Source of the DNA: Liquorilactobacillus mali
GTDB lineage: Bacteria > Bacillota > Bacilli > Lactobacillales > Lactobacillaceae
Assembly: GCF_001437155.1 (NCBI RefSeq)
Contig: NZ_JQAR01000001.1
Location: forward strand, 124,001-188,000
Length of the DNA stretch: 64,000 bases
Reading direction: 5' to 3'
Below the pieces are notes generated by a model. It did not search any database and was not told the origin of the DNA. It was given only the letters and a program-made list of their open reading frames with translations. Of the stretch, positions 9,739-18,234 are shown piece after piece. The number at the start of each line of letters is the position of its first letter. The stretch's first letter is position 1. A program made the translations under genes and the position numbers.

Positions 9739-11415
9739 CTATACAATCACAAGCATAGGTATGATCATTGGATAGCGTTCGGTTTGTTCAAACAAGAATC
9801 CTCTTAAGTCTTCAATGATTGCATCTTTCAGCATTGATTCGCTCAAATTTGGCTTACCAAGGTTTTTGCGAATAACATGGAAGAGACGTTTTCGACCTCT
9901 TTCTATTAATTCACCAGATTCACGCATGTATATGAATCCACGAGATAACAAATCAGGTCCAGCAAGAATTTCTTTCTTTGAGAGGTCAATAGTTGCAACG
10001 ACAATCACTAATCCTTCTTCAGAAAGGACTTTGCGATCACGTAAGACAACATTGCCGATATCACCAACACCTGAGCCATCAACATAAACATCGCTTGCAT
10101 TGAAGTGTCCAGCCATTCGAGCTGAATCCTTTGTGAGTGCCAAGACATCACCATTTTCCATGATGAAAGAATGATCAAGCGGTACATCACATTTTTCAGC
10201 AAGCCCCGTATGAATCTTCAACATCCGATACTCACCATGAACGGGGACAAAGTATTTTGGTTTCATCAACCGCAACATTAGTTTTTGCTCTTCTTGCCCA
10301 CCGTGTCCGGAAGCATGAATATTATTTACTTTACCATGAATAACTTCAGCTCCTGCTTCTTCCAATTCATTGATGACGTGATTAACACTCAGTGTGTTTC
10401 CTGGAATAGGTGAACTTGAAAAAATAACAGTATCTCCTGGTTGGATTGCAACTTGCCTATGTGTCCCATTAGCAATACGGCTCAATGCTGCCATCGGTTC
10501 ACCTTGGGAACCTGTACAAAGAATCATTACCTTATTCGCAGGCAGGCTATTGATCTCACGCGAATCAACTAAAGCATCATCAGGAATGTCAAGATAACCT
10601 AATTCTCGACCATTAACAATCGCAGCTTCCATACTTCTTCCAAAAACAGCAATTTTACGTCCCTTTGCAACTGCGGCCTCAGCAGCCTGTTGGACACGTG
10701 AGATGTTGGAGGCAAAGGTTGCAAAAATAATACGACCTTCGACCTTTTCAAAAATATGTCTAATTGATTTGCCGACCCAGCGTTCAGACTTGGTAAAGTT
10801 AGGAATTTCAGCATTTGTACTATCGGACAACAAGCATAAAACACCGTCACTGCCTAATTTTGCCATTCGTTGCAAATTAGGTGGCTGATTTGTTACAGGC
10901 GTCAAATCGAATTTATAATCACCAGTAACGACGACTGTTCCACTAGGTGTCTTAACAGCTACACCCAATGTGTCGGGAATAGAGTGAGTAGTTCTAAAAA
11001 ATGAAACACTCGTTTTGCGGAACTTCAGCACTGTGTCTTCATCAATCTCATGCAACTCGGTGGTTCTTAACAATCCATGTTCTTCGAGTTTTCCTTTGAT
11101 GAGTGCAAGCGCTAAAGGACCAGCATAAATGGGTACATTAATCTGCTTTAGTAGGTAAGGAATACCGCCGATATGGTCTTCATGACCATGCGTAATAACA
11201 AGGGCTTTAATCTTTTGCTGGTTGGCAACAAGATATTGATAATCAGGTATAACATAATCGATACCCAATAATTCATCTTCTGGGAACTTTATCCCAGCAT
11301 CGACAACAATAATCTCATCTTGAAACTGAACACCGTAAGTATTCTTTCCAATTTCCCCTAAACCACCAACAGCAAAGACCGCAGTCTCGTTGTTTTTGAC
11401 ATTAGGCTTCTTCAT
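9739..11415 (-). CDS. rnjA: Ribonuclease J1
   Basis: The 558-residue metallo-beta-lactamase/beta-CASP nuclease carries out 5'-3' exonucleolytic and endonucleolytic RNA decay. The full zinc motif HxHxDH is present as [10 protein letters not shown] (H76, H78, D80, H81), with the later GDYKFD and SGHGG motifs. A CGGAG ribosome site precedes the ATG. The start overlaps the end of rpoY by 14 bases, the usual arrangement in Bacilli. A second RNase J lies at 33460. The gene ends at a hairpin terminator. Confidence 0.97.
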   Translation of the reverse strand: MKKPNVKNNETAVFAVGGLGEIGKNTYGVQFQDEIIVVDAGIKFPEDELLGIDYVIPDYQYLVANQQKIKALVITHGHEDHIGGIPYLLKQINVPIYAGPLALALIKGKLEEHGLLRTTELHEIDEDTVLKFRKTSVSFFRTTHSIPDTLGVAVKTPSGTVVVTGDYKFDLTPVTNQPPNLQRMAKLGSDGVLCLLSDSTNAEIPNFTKSERWVGKSIRHIFEKVEGRIIFATFASNISRVQQAAEAAVAKGRKIAVFGRSMEAAIVNGRELGYLDIPDDALVDSREINSLPANKVMILCTGSQGEPMAALSRIANGTHRQVAIQPGDTVIFSSSPIPGNTLSVNHVINELEEAGAEVIHGKVNNIHASGHGGQEEQKLMLRLMKPKYFVPVHGEYRMLKIHTGLAEKCDVPLDHSFIMENGDVLALTKDSARMAGHFNASDVYVDGSGVGDIGNVVLRDRKVLSEEGLVIVVATIDLSKKEILAGPDLLSRGFIYMRESGELIERGRKRLFHVIRKNLGKPNLSESMLKDAIIEDLRGFLFEQTERYPMIIPMLVIV

Positions 11416-11629
11416 TATTAAACTCCGTTATTTTAAAATCAGGACTCTGTTGTTCATATTCGAGAGCTTTGGGGCTCAACTCTTCAAGATATTCGATGTT
11501 ATAGTCAGTCTGTTCTTCCACCATACTTCTAGCGATAACTTCAGAGGCTGCTTCAACATAAAGTGATCGAGTATTTTCACGACGTGGATTATTTTTTGTA
11601 GTTGGTTGGTAAAATACTTTGTAAATCAT
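11402..11629 (-). CDS. rpoY: RNA polymerase epsilon subunit
   Basis: This 75-residue protein is the small epsilon subunit (formerly YkzG) that binds core RNA polymerase in Firmicutes. It opens with MIYKVFYQ and contains the conserved VEA/ARS pattern and the [10 protein letters not shown] segment. AAGGAG lies ten bases before the ATG. It is the first gene of the rpoY-rnjA operon and overlaps rnjA. An imperfect hairpin (CTGTTGT/ACAACAG arms, 11660-11691) lies in its leader. Confidence 0.93.
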   Translation of the reverse strand: MIYKVFYQPTTKNNPRRENTRSLYVEAASEVIARSMVEEQTDYNIEYLEELSPKALEYEQQSPDFKITEFNNEEA

Positions 11630-11836
11630 AAAATAGTAACTCCTTAAATATATTAAATTCTGTTGTTCCTACCTTTAGCAAGACACAACAGGGTATAACT
11701 CTAATTGTAATTCCGAACATGGATTGTATACACAATAATTGTATCTATTTTAGCATAGACTCGACTATAAGTATATAAAGTAGGCTTTAACTTTTGAAAT
11801 TAAAATAAAGCTAGTAAATGATATTTTTACTGTACG

Positions 11837-11845
11837 TGTTATAAT
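11837..11845 (+). promoter_or_regulatory. Extended -10 promoter for the 11862 gene
   Basis: The sequence reads TGT-TATAAT (TG at 11837-11838, TATAAT at 11840-11845), an extended -10. No good -35 is seen. It lies about 20 bases before the gene. Confidence 0.5.
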
Positions 11846-11861
11846 TATTTCGAAAGTCGGG

Positions 11862-12338
11862 GTGAAACAATTGATACACATGACAACCTGGATACTAGTG
11901 GGGATTGTTGTTTTATTTAGTGTGTTGATAATTATTCGGAATATTAAAAGAAATAAGAATGCTAAATTGCAGCAAGCAAACAAAGATATAACAGATAGGG
12001 CTTTTGCAGAGAGCCTTGAACAACTCGGCCTCAAGAAAAATGAAATTAAATTAGAAATTAATACTTCTAGACTTTCGGATGTTTGGGGCAGTGGAGTGAT
12101 GGCTTATGAATACGAAGTTGATGTCAATCATAGGATTATTGATGATGAGTTTCGAGAAGAGCTTTCACTACGCATGCAAGAATACGCAAAAAAGCATGGA
12201 TTAAATAGGTATGATGATTTTCCTGTTTTTGTTGTTTCTGATTTATGGCAAGAAGGTAATATTTTACGGGTTGATATTACTTATGCAGTAAATGAAAAAA
12301 CAGTTAATTATTTGCGTGATATTCATAGAGTAGACTAA
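11862..12338 (+). CDS. Membrane-anchored hypothetical protein
   Basis: The frame can start at GTG 11862 or TTG 11871; GGGGTGA at 11859-11865 is better spaced for the TTG. The product is about 155 residues, with one N-terminal hydrophobic helix (about 20 residues after the start), a basic patch RNIKRNKNAK, then a soluble domain of about 120 residues with alternating acidic strands. It has no signal-peptidase site, so it is likely anchored. No cysteine, zinc or catalytic motif is visible. I do not recognise the family. It is monocistronic and convergent with def. Confidence 0.72.
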   Translation: MKQLIHMTTWILVGIVVLFSVLIIIRNIKRNKNAKLQQANKDITDRAFAESLEQLGLKKNEIKLEINTSRLSDVWGSGVMAYEYEVDVNHRIIDDEFREELSLRMQEYAKKHGLNRYDDFPVFVVSDLWQEGNILRVDITYAVNEKTVNYLRDIHRVD

Positions 12339-12356
12339 AAAATAACTATGAAAAAA

Positions 12357-12433
12357 ACAAAAAGCCACCATAGTCTCTTGCCATGATTGCTGTTATAAAC
12401 AGCAGAGGCATTTAATTATGGTGGCTTTACTGT
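12357..12433. terminator. Large branched terminator between converging genes
   Basis: The outer stem AAAGCCACCATA (12361-12372)/TATGGTGGCTTT (12417-12428) is perfect over 12 bp. It encloses further pairs TGCC/GGCA and GCTGTT/AACAGC. A and T tracts flank it, so it can serve both the 11862 gene and def. Confidence 0.7.
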
Positions 12434-12465
12434 GATTTAATGTAAATAGAGTATGAATCACTTAA

Positions 12466-13020
12466 TTAACCAATTAAGATGGTTGAAGGGTCTGTTTTAA
12501 ATGGATTTTCCTTATTAATATGATCATAAAAAAGGATTCCATTAAGATGGTCGATTTCGTGTTGGCACACAATTGCAACATAATCACGTAATTTTTCAAC
12601 ATGTTTATTTCCGTCTAAATCGTACCAACGCAAAGTGATGCGATCGTGTCTCGGAACATATCCAGGTACTTCCCGATCAACTGAGAGGCATCCCTCTCCT
12701 TCTGAAAGTGCGGCCATTCTCACTGACTCGCTCAAAATAGTCGGATTAACCAGTATGTGCTTGAATAGTGGAGCATTATTTTCATCAGGAACAAGGACTG
12801 CCGTCATACGAAGAGAAACATCAACTTGAGGAGCAGCTAAGCCGACACCAGCACGCAACTTGTACTTTTCAGCAATTTCCGGATTTTGACTATTTTCGAG
12901 AAACTCCATCATTTTTCCGGCAAGTTCCTTCGTCTCTGTACTCATAGGGAAAGTAACTGCTTTTGCACGAGCGCGCAAAGTTGGGTTACCTTCACGAATA
13001 ATATTTTCCATGGTTATCAA
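12466..13020 (-). CDS. def: Peptide deformylase
   Basis: The 184-residue enzyme removes the formyl group from nascent proteins. All three motifs are present: GVGLAAPQ (residues 58-65), EGCLS with metal ligand C111, and QHEIDH with H154, E155 and H158. Insertions before motif 2 make it a type II enzyme of Gram-positive bacteria. TTG at 13020 is chosen because ACGGAGG lies eight bases upstream; the in-frame ATG three codons later is too far from it. It is monocistronic. Confidence 0.95.
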   Translation of the reverse strand: MITMENIIREGNPTLRARAKAVTFPMSTETKELAGKMMEFLENSQNPEIAEKYKLRAGVGLAAPQVDVSLRMTAVLVPDENNAPLFKHILVNPTILSESVRMAALSEGEGCLSVDREVPGYVPRHDRITLRWYDLDGNKHVEKLRDYVAIVCQHEIDHLNGILFYDHINKENPFKTDPSTILIG

Positions 13021-13176
13021 AATAAAAGCCTCCGTTTTTTTCTAATCACCCCTTATTATAGCTTATTTGAAACTGATTATGAAATACTTTTGCCAAAAGT
13101 TGTGTATATATTTTTTTAAGTTCGCTGTATGTGTATAATGTAGGAAGAAAGTAATTTATGGAAGGATATATCTATT

Positions 13177-13470
13177 ATGCAAATACCAAATAATTTTGCT
13201 TACCCTTTGCTACCTGAATGGAGTACGGATGAGATCGTTGTGGCAACTGATTTTTATCAAGCTGTTGAACAACTCTATGCCGACAAGATCGAGCGCGAAG
13301 AATTTTTAAGAAAATATCATGCATATCAAAAAGTTGTTCCTATGAAAATGGACCAGAAAAAAATTGATCGTGAATTCTTTGACGAGACAGGAATGAGCAT
13401 TTATCAAGCTGCTAAATTTGTGAGAAATAGTGATAAAAAAATTTTACATTTTGATAATACTGCTAGATAG
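13177..13470 (+). CDS. UPF0223 family protein (YktA-like)
   Basis: The 97-residue soluble protein fits the UPF0223 family throughout, with YPLLPEWST near the N-terminus, a VEQLYADKI helix and VVPMKMDQKKIDREF in the middle. Function is unknown for the family. A GGAAGGATAT-type site precedes the ATG, and a TATAAT at 13134-13139 is a likely -10. It is followed after 11 bases by the inositol-phosphatase-like gene; this pairing (yktA-suhB) is typical of Firmicutes. Confidence 0.88.
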   Translation: MQIPNNFAYPLLPEWSTDEIVVATDFYQAVEQLYADKIEREEFLRKYHAYQKVVPMKMDQKKIDREFFDETGMSIYQAAKFVRNSDKKILHFDNTAR

Positions 13471-13481
13471 GAGGTTTTAAT

Positions 13482-14261
13482 GTGGGGAAATCACTCAAAT
13501 ATCTGGATATAGCAGTTAAGGGCTGGATGCACGACGCTCGGATCAAAATGCTTGCGGCTCTCGATGAAGGTTTGGATGTGTGGACTAAAAGTGGAAGAAA
13601 TGATTTAGTCACTAACATAGATAAGGAAATTGAGAAATTTTACATTAAAAATATTCGTTTACTTTATCCTAATGCCAACATTATAGGTGAAGAATCTTTT
13701 ACGAAAGCTGATTTGAATGTGGATGGGCTGACATGGTTTGTTGATCCAATTGATGGAACAATGAACTTCGTCAAACAACACAGTCATTTTGCTAGCATGA
13801 TAGCTGTTTATGAAAACGGCAAGGGAATTAGGGGATACATTTACGACGTCATAGAGGATAAATTATACTGGGGTGGTCCTGATATTGGTGTATTTTGTAA
13901 TGATGTAAAAATGAAGAAGCCTAGTAACGAATCTTTAAGGAATGGCCTAATTGGAATCGGGGCACCATACCTTATCCATAACTTTTGCAATCTCCAAGAC
14001 GTTGCTTTAGCAAGCAGCGGAACGCGGATGTATGGGAGCGCTGGAATCCAAATTATCCATGTAATTGAAGGAAAGTGTGTAGGGTACGTATCTTATTTGA
14101 GACCGTGGGATTTTGCGGCTGGTAAGATTTTGGCAGAGGTCCTTGGATTAAGTGTAAAAATGATTGACGGGGCACCCTTAAATATGCTAATATCTAGTGA
14201 TGTACTAGTAGCTACAAAGAATGCTCAAAAGGACATAGCAAAGCTTATTAAAAAAAGTTAG
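13482..14261 (+). CDS. Inositol monophosphatase family protein
   Basis: The 259-residue metal-dependent sugar phosphatase has the family's three motifs: GEES (E70-E71), WFVDPIDGT (D88 and D91), and PWDFAAG near residue 206. It probably hydrolyses inositol 1-phosphate or a related phosphate such as pAp or FBP; the exact substrate is not readable. GTG at 13482 is used, seven bases after AGGAGG. It is the second gene of a pair with UPF0223 and ends at a terminator. Confidence 0.9.
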   Translation: MGKSLKYLDIAVKGWMHDARIKMLAALDEGLDVWTKSGRNDLVTNIDKEIEKFYIKNIRLLYPNANIIGEESFTKADLNVDGLTWFVDPIDGTMNFVKQHSHFASMIAVYENGKGIRGYIYDVIEDKLYWGGPDIGVFCNDVKMKKPSNESLRNGLIGIGAPYLIHNFCNLQDVALASSGTRMYGSAGIQIIHVIEGKCVGYVSYLRPWDFAAGKILAEVLGLSVKMIDGAPLNMLISSDVLVATKNAQKDIAKLIKKS

Positions 14262-14272
14262 CTGGTCGTGGG

Positions 14273-14297
14273 CTGTGACTGAGGTCACAGTTTTTTT
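14273..14297 (+). terminator. Intrinsic terminator
   Basis: CTGTGAC (14273-14279) and GTCACAG (14284-14290) form a perfect stem with loop TGAG, followed by seven T. Confidence 0.88.
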
Positions 14298-14345
14298 ATG
14301 CTAAACAATGAAAATTAAATTTAGGTATTTTCATTTGATTTTAGT

Positions 14346-14375
14346 TTGAAAATGAGAGCAAAAGTTTAGTAAAAT
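14346..14375 (+). promoter_or_regulatory. Promoter for typA
   Basis: TTGAAA (14346-14351) and TAAAAT (14370-14375) are separated by 18 bases, 31 bases before the typA start. Confidence 0.6.
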
Positions 14376-14406
14376 AGAGATATAAATTTGAAGGGAAGAA
14401 ATAAAT

Positions 14407-16254
14407 TTGAAAACACGTGATGATATCCGTAACGTTGCTATTATTGCCCATGTTGACCATGGTAAGACAACTTTGGTTAATGAGCTATTGAAGCAATCGG
14501 ATACTTTAGACGAACATACTGAGATTGATGATCGTGCTCTTGATTCAAACGCAATTGAAAAGGAACGCGGAATCACAATCCTTTCCAAGAACACGGCTGT
14601 TAAGTTTAAGGGCAAACAGATTAATATTTTAGATACACCAGGACATGCCGATTTTGGTGGTGAAGTTGAACGTATCATGAAGATGGTCGACGGTGTATTA
14701 TTGATCGTTGATGCATTTGAAGGAACAATGCCACAGACGCGTTTTGTTTTGAAAAAGGCATTGGAGCAACATTTAACACCAATCGTTGTTATTAACAAGA
14801 TTGACCGACCTGGGGCTCGTCCTGAAGAGGTTGTTGATGAAGTCTTAGATTTGTTTATTGAATTGGGTGCTGAAGAAGATCAACTAGAATTCCCAGTTAT
14901 CTATGCTTCTGCAGTTAATGGGACATCTTCATTGGACTCTGATGTAGCAACACAGGAACATACGATGGATCCAATTTTCAATGCGATTATTGAAACAATT
15001 CCAGCTCCAATTGATAATTCCGATGAACCATTACAATTTCAAGTTTCAATGCTTGACTATAATGAATTTGTTGGTCGTATTGGAATTGGTCGTGTATTCC
15101 GTGGAAAGATCAAGGTTGGCGATCAAGTTACTGTTTTGAAACTTGATGGTTCAAAGAAGAATTTCCGTGTTACTAAACTCTTTGGTTTCTTTGGATTAAA
15201 GCGTTTGGAAATTGAAGATGCTAAAGCAGGGGACTTAATTGCAATTTCTGGTATGGAAGACATTTTTGTTGGTGAGACAGTATGTCCGGTAGATGCACCT
15301 GAAGCATTGCCTGTTTTACGTATTGATCCACCTACTTTGCAGATGACATTCAGAACTAATGATTCTCCATTTGTCGGTAATGAAGGAACTTCAGTTACTG
15401 CCCGCAAGTTGGAAGACCGTCTTAAGGTGCAACTGCATACTGATGTTTCTCTGCGTGTTGAAGACACTGATTCACCAGATGCTTGGGTCGTTTCAGGTCG
15501 TGGGGAACTTCATCTTTCGATTTTAATCGAGACATTGCGTCGCGAAGGATTTGAACTTGCTGTTTCAAGACCACAGGTTATTTATCGTGACTTCGATGGC
15601 CAAACATGTGAACCATATGAAAATGTTATCATTGATACACCTGATGAATATTCTGGTGCAGTCATTGATTCACTGGCACAACGCAAGGGCGAGATGGTCA
15701 ACATGGAAACAAATTCAAACGGACAAACTCGTCTGACATTCTCTGCACCTACTCGTGGATTGATTGGATATGACTCACAATTTCTTTCAATGACGCGTGG
15801 TTATGGTATTTTCAACCATACATTCTCAGAGTATAAGCCAGTTATTCGTAACTGGGAACCAGGACGTCGCAATGGTGCATTGGTATCAATTAATCGCGGC
15901 AAGGTTACAACATATGCTGTCATGGGTGTTGAAGATCGTGGGACAATTTTTGTTGATCCAGGAACTGAAATTTATGAAGGCATGATTGTTGGCGCAAGCT
16001 CGCGTGAGCGTGATATTTCTGTTAATGTTACAAAGGGTAAGAACATGACTAATGTTCGTTCTTCTAATAAGGATCAAACTGCTTCAATTAAGAAACCAAC
16101 GCATTTTACTCTAGAAGAGTCGCTTGAATTCTTAAATGAAGATGAATTGTTAGAGATTACTCCAGAAAATATTCGTTTGCGTAAAAGAATCCTTGATACA
16201 AATGCCCGTGAAAAGGCTGCAAAACAAAAGAAGATTGCTAGTCGCAAAGATTAG
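14407..16254 (+). CDS. typA: Translational GTPase TypA/BipA
   Basis: The 615-residue ribosome-binding GTPase has an EF-G-like layout: G domain with AHVDHGKTT (K20), the DTPGHADF switch and NKID; then domain II and the family-specific C-terminal domain. It supports 50S assembly and stress or cold growth. The start is TTG at 14407 with a GAAGGGAAG ribosome site, unusual for a highly conserved gene. It is monocistronic, with its own promoter and a strong terminator at 16394. Confidence 0.97.
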   Translation: MKTRDDIRNVAIIAHVDHGKTTLVNELLKQSDTLDEHTEIDDRALDSNAIEKERGITILSKNTAVKFKGKQINILDTPGHADFGGEVERIMKMVDGVLLIVDAFEGTMPQTRFVLKKALEQHLTPIVVINKIDRPGARPEEVVDEVLDLFIELGAEEDQLEFPVIYASAVNGTSSLDSDVATQEHTMDPIFNAIIETIPAPIDNSDEPLQFQVSMLDYNEFVGRIGIGRVFRGKIKVGDQVTVLKLDGSKKNFRVTKLFGFFGLKRLEIEDAKAGDLIAISGMEDIFVGETVCPVDAPEALPVLRIDPPTLQMTFRTNDSPFVGNEGTSVTARKLEDRLKVQLHTDVSLRVEDTDSPDAWVVSGRGELHLSILIETLRREGFELAVSRPQVIYRDFDGQTCEPYENVIIDTPDEYSGAVIDSLAQRKGEMVNMETNSNGQTRLTFSAPTRGLIGYDSQFLSMTRGYGIFNHTFSEYKPVIRNWEPGRRNGALVSINRGKVTTYAVMGVEDRGTIFVDPGTEIYEGMIVGASSRERDISVNVTKGKNMTNVRSSNKDQTASIKKPTHFTLEESLEFLNEDELLEITPENIRLRKRILDTNAREKAAKQKKIASRKD

Positions 16255-16393
16255 TTAAAGAAAAAGTAGTGCGATATGAGTCGGTAGATTTGAGTACTAA
16301 CCTGAAATTACAGGCATGATGAGTATTTTGTCATGGGTGATTCGGTTAGACAAGGGATTTTGATTTATGGAACACACTTATCTGGGTAAATAG

Positions 16394-16433
16394 AGGCTAG
16401 ATCAAAAGTTAACTTTTGATCTAGCCTTTTTTT
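16394..16433 (+). terminator. Terminator after typA (family B hairpin)
   Basis: A perfect 34-base inverted repeat: the arm 16394-16410 is fully complementary to 16411-16427. Its centre is TCAAAAGTTAACTTTTGA (16402-16419), followed by a T run. Confidence 0.9.
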
Positions 16434-16666
16434 GTTAAATAAAAAATGAAAAATTCTAATTACAAATGTTGCAAGAATTGAAAAAGTTTCTTTTTATTTT
16501 ATATATGATAAGAAAAAAACAATAGAGTTCGTAAAATGAAGCAAATAATGATCTTTTTGATATAAATTGATTGAAAAATCCGAATTTTGGTTACATAATA
16601 AACTACGAAACCAAATATTAATTTGACACTTAGTTTCGACGGTATATTTCAAGAGAAAACCTAGTA

Positions 16667-16675
16667 TGCTATAAT
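16667..16675 (+). promoter_or_regulatory. Extended -10 promoter for ylaN-ftsW
   Basis: The sequence reads TGC-TATAAT (16667-16675), 30 bases before the ylaN start. The -35 is weak (TTTCAA-like). Confidence 0.55.
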
Positions 16676-16705
16676 TACCGTATATTTGGAAAGGGGGCAG
16701 TAACA

Positions 16706-16981
16706 TTGCAGGAACTTGTGTCAAGACAAGAGATGTTGGAAATTCTGCAAGCTGATTCTGAGAAGATCCGGGTGTTACTAGACAAACAGCGAAATTTATT
16801 GTGCTTGTCTCAGTGCCCTGCTTTTGAAGAAGTCGCAGATACACAACTATTTGGTTTTTCAAAAGAAGTTCATCTGGCAGAGCGTTGCGGTTTGATAACC
16901 ATGAATGAGGCTCAGCAAATGATTCAGGACTTAGAACATCTGCTTTCAAGTATTTATGTTTCTGTGGGAGAGGATGAGTAG
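16706..16981 (+). CDS. ylaN: YlaN family protein
   Basis: The 91-residue helical protein belongs to the YlaN family. In Bacillus subtilis and Staphylococcus this protein is reported to bind iron(II) and to relieve Fur repression. Two cysteines are present (LLCLSQC, about residues 33 and 37). The start is TTG at 16706 with AAAGGGGG upstream. It lies 12 bases before ftsW, the same neighbour as in B. subtilis, so the two form an operon. Confidence 0.9.
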   Translation: MQELVSRQEMLEILQADSEKIRVLLDKQRNLLCLSQCPAFEEVADTQLFGFSKEVHLAERCGLITMNEAQQMIQDLEHLLSSIYVSVGEDE

Positions 16982-16993
16982 TTTCTGATTGTT

Positions 16994-18163
16994 ATGAGAA
17001 AATTTAGAGATAAGATGAGGTATTTTGATTTTTATTTATTTGTACCTTACATAATTTTGTGTTGTATTGGTGCAGTTATGGTGTATTCTGCCAGTTCAAT
17101 AAACCTCTCATATGCTGGTGCGGCAACCAATACGTACCTAATGAAACAATTACTTTACGTTGTGATGGGATTATTTTGTATTTTTTTTTCAATGATGATT
17201 CCAACTTATAAATTAGCTCACCGCAACTTTATAATAATTGGCTTTTTTGTGATGGTAGCTCTACTGTTATATGCCAAATTTTTTACCACTGCAGTAAACG
17301 GTGCTAATGGCTGGATCAATTTGAAATTATTTAGTTTTCAACCTACTGAGCTTTGTAAGCTGTATCTGGTTCTTTTTATGGCGCAACTTGTTTCTAACCA
17401 TGAACATTCGATGGATAATTTAAACAGTAAACCTAATCGAAAACCAGCTTTATTAGTGATGATATTATTAATTCTTGTTTTAGTAGAACCTGATTTAGGT
17501 GGTTTTTCAATCAATGCATTCATTGTATTGTTAATGTACTTTGCAAGAGGAAAAAATTATCGCAGATCACTTCTTTACTTATCAGGAATACTGGGCTCTA
17601 TAATTATAGCGGTCCAACTCCTACGTTTCTGGAATCCTGCTCCCTTAAAGGGAACAAAGTTTGAGTATATGTATGGCAGATTAACAGCATTTTATAATCC
17701 CTTTAAGGTCTCGTCGACAACTGGGCAGCAGTTGATCAACTCATATTATGCGATAAGTAATGGCGGCCTGTTCGGTGTTGGACTTGGTAATAGTGTTCAA
17801 AAAAGAGGATATTTGCCTGAACCGTATACGGATTTTATTATAGCAATTATTAGTGAGGAACTTGGAGCAGTTGGTGTTATGGTTGTCTTGCTTCTAATTA
17901 CTTGGATTATCTTACGGATTTTTCTAATTGGAATTAGGGCAGACAGCCCATATGAGACGATGATTTGTTACGGTGTTGGAACATTTATGGGAATTGAGAC
18001 CTTATTCAATGTTGGGGCTGTTAACGGGCTGTTGCCAATTACGGGTGTTACTTTCCCATTCGTATCTTATGGGGGTTCCAGTATGATTGTTCTATCACTT
18101 GCACTAGGAATAGTAATAAATATTTCGATTAATCAAAAGCGGAATCGAAAAGAAAAGATTTGA
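16994..18163 (+). CDS. ftsW: Peptidoglycan glycosyltransferase FtsW/RodA (SEDS family)
   Basis: The 389-residue integral membrane protein has about ten transmembrane helices. It has the SEDS features: an early VYSASS segment after helix 1, a central VEPDLGG loop, and the C-terminal PITGVTFPFVSYGGSS signature. SEDS proteins polymerise lipid II together with a class B PBP. The position next to ylaN and pyc matches Firmicute ftsW. The ribosome site before ATG 16994 is weak; a downstream ATG at 17015 is possible. Confidence 0.92.
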   Translation: MRKFRDKMRYFDFYLFVPYIILCCIGAVMVYSASSINLSYAGAATNTYLMKQLLYVVMGLFCIFFSMMIPTYKLAHRNFIIIGFFVMVALLLYAKFFTTAVNGANGWINLKLFSFQPTELCKLYLVLFMAQLVSNHEHSMDNLNSKPNRKPALLVMILLILVLVEPDLGGFSINAFIVLLMYFARGKNYRRSLLYLSGILGSIIIAVQLLRFWNPAPLKGTKFEYMYGRLTAFYNPFKVSSTTGQQLINSYYAISNGGLFGVGLGNSVQKRGYLPEPYTDFIIAIISEELGAVGVMVVLLLITWIILRIFLIGIRADSPYETMICYGVGTFMGIETLFNVGAVNGLLPITGVTFPFVSYGGSSMIVLSLALGIVINISINQKRNRKEKI

Positions 18164-18234
18164 TTTATTAATAGCTTAACAGCGTTTTTGTGATTTGGGA
18201 GATTCATTATTCAATTCAAGAAAGTGGGATTCTA

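Larger units (their letters stand above)
16255..16705. other. 451-base intergenic region between typA and ylaN
   Basis: It contains a typA-side segment without an ORF (16255-16390), a perfect-palindrome terminator (16394-16433), a very AT-rich stretch (16434-16640) in which I see no gene, and an extended -10 promoter for ylaN at 16667-16675. The minus-strand frame here has no ribosome site. Confidence 0.6.

Noticed and set aside
16494-16949. Minus-strand frame of 151 codons
   Set aside because: It overlaps ylaN and the AT-rich spacer; ylaN is a recognised family on the other strand.
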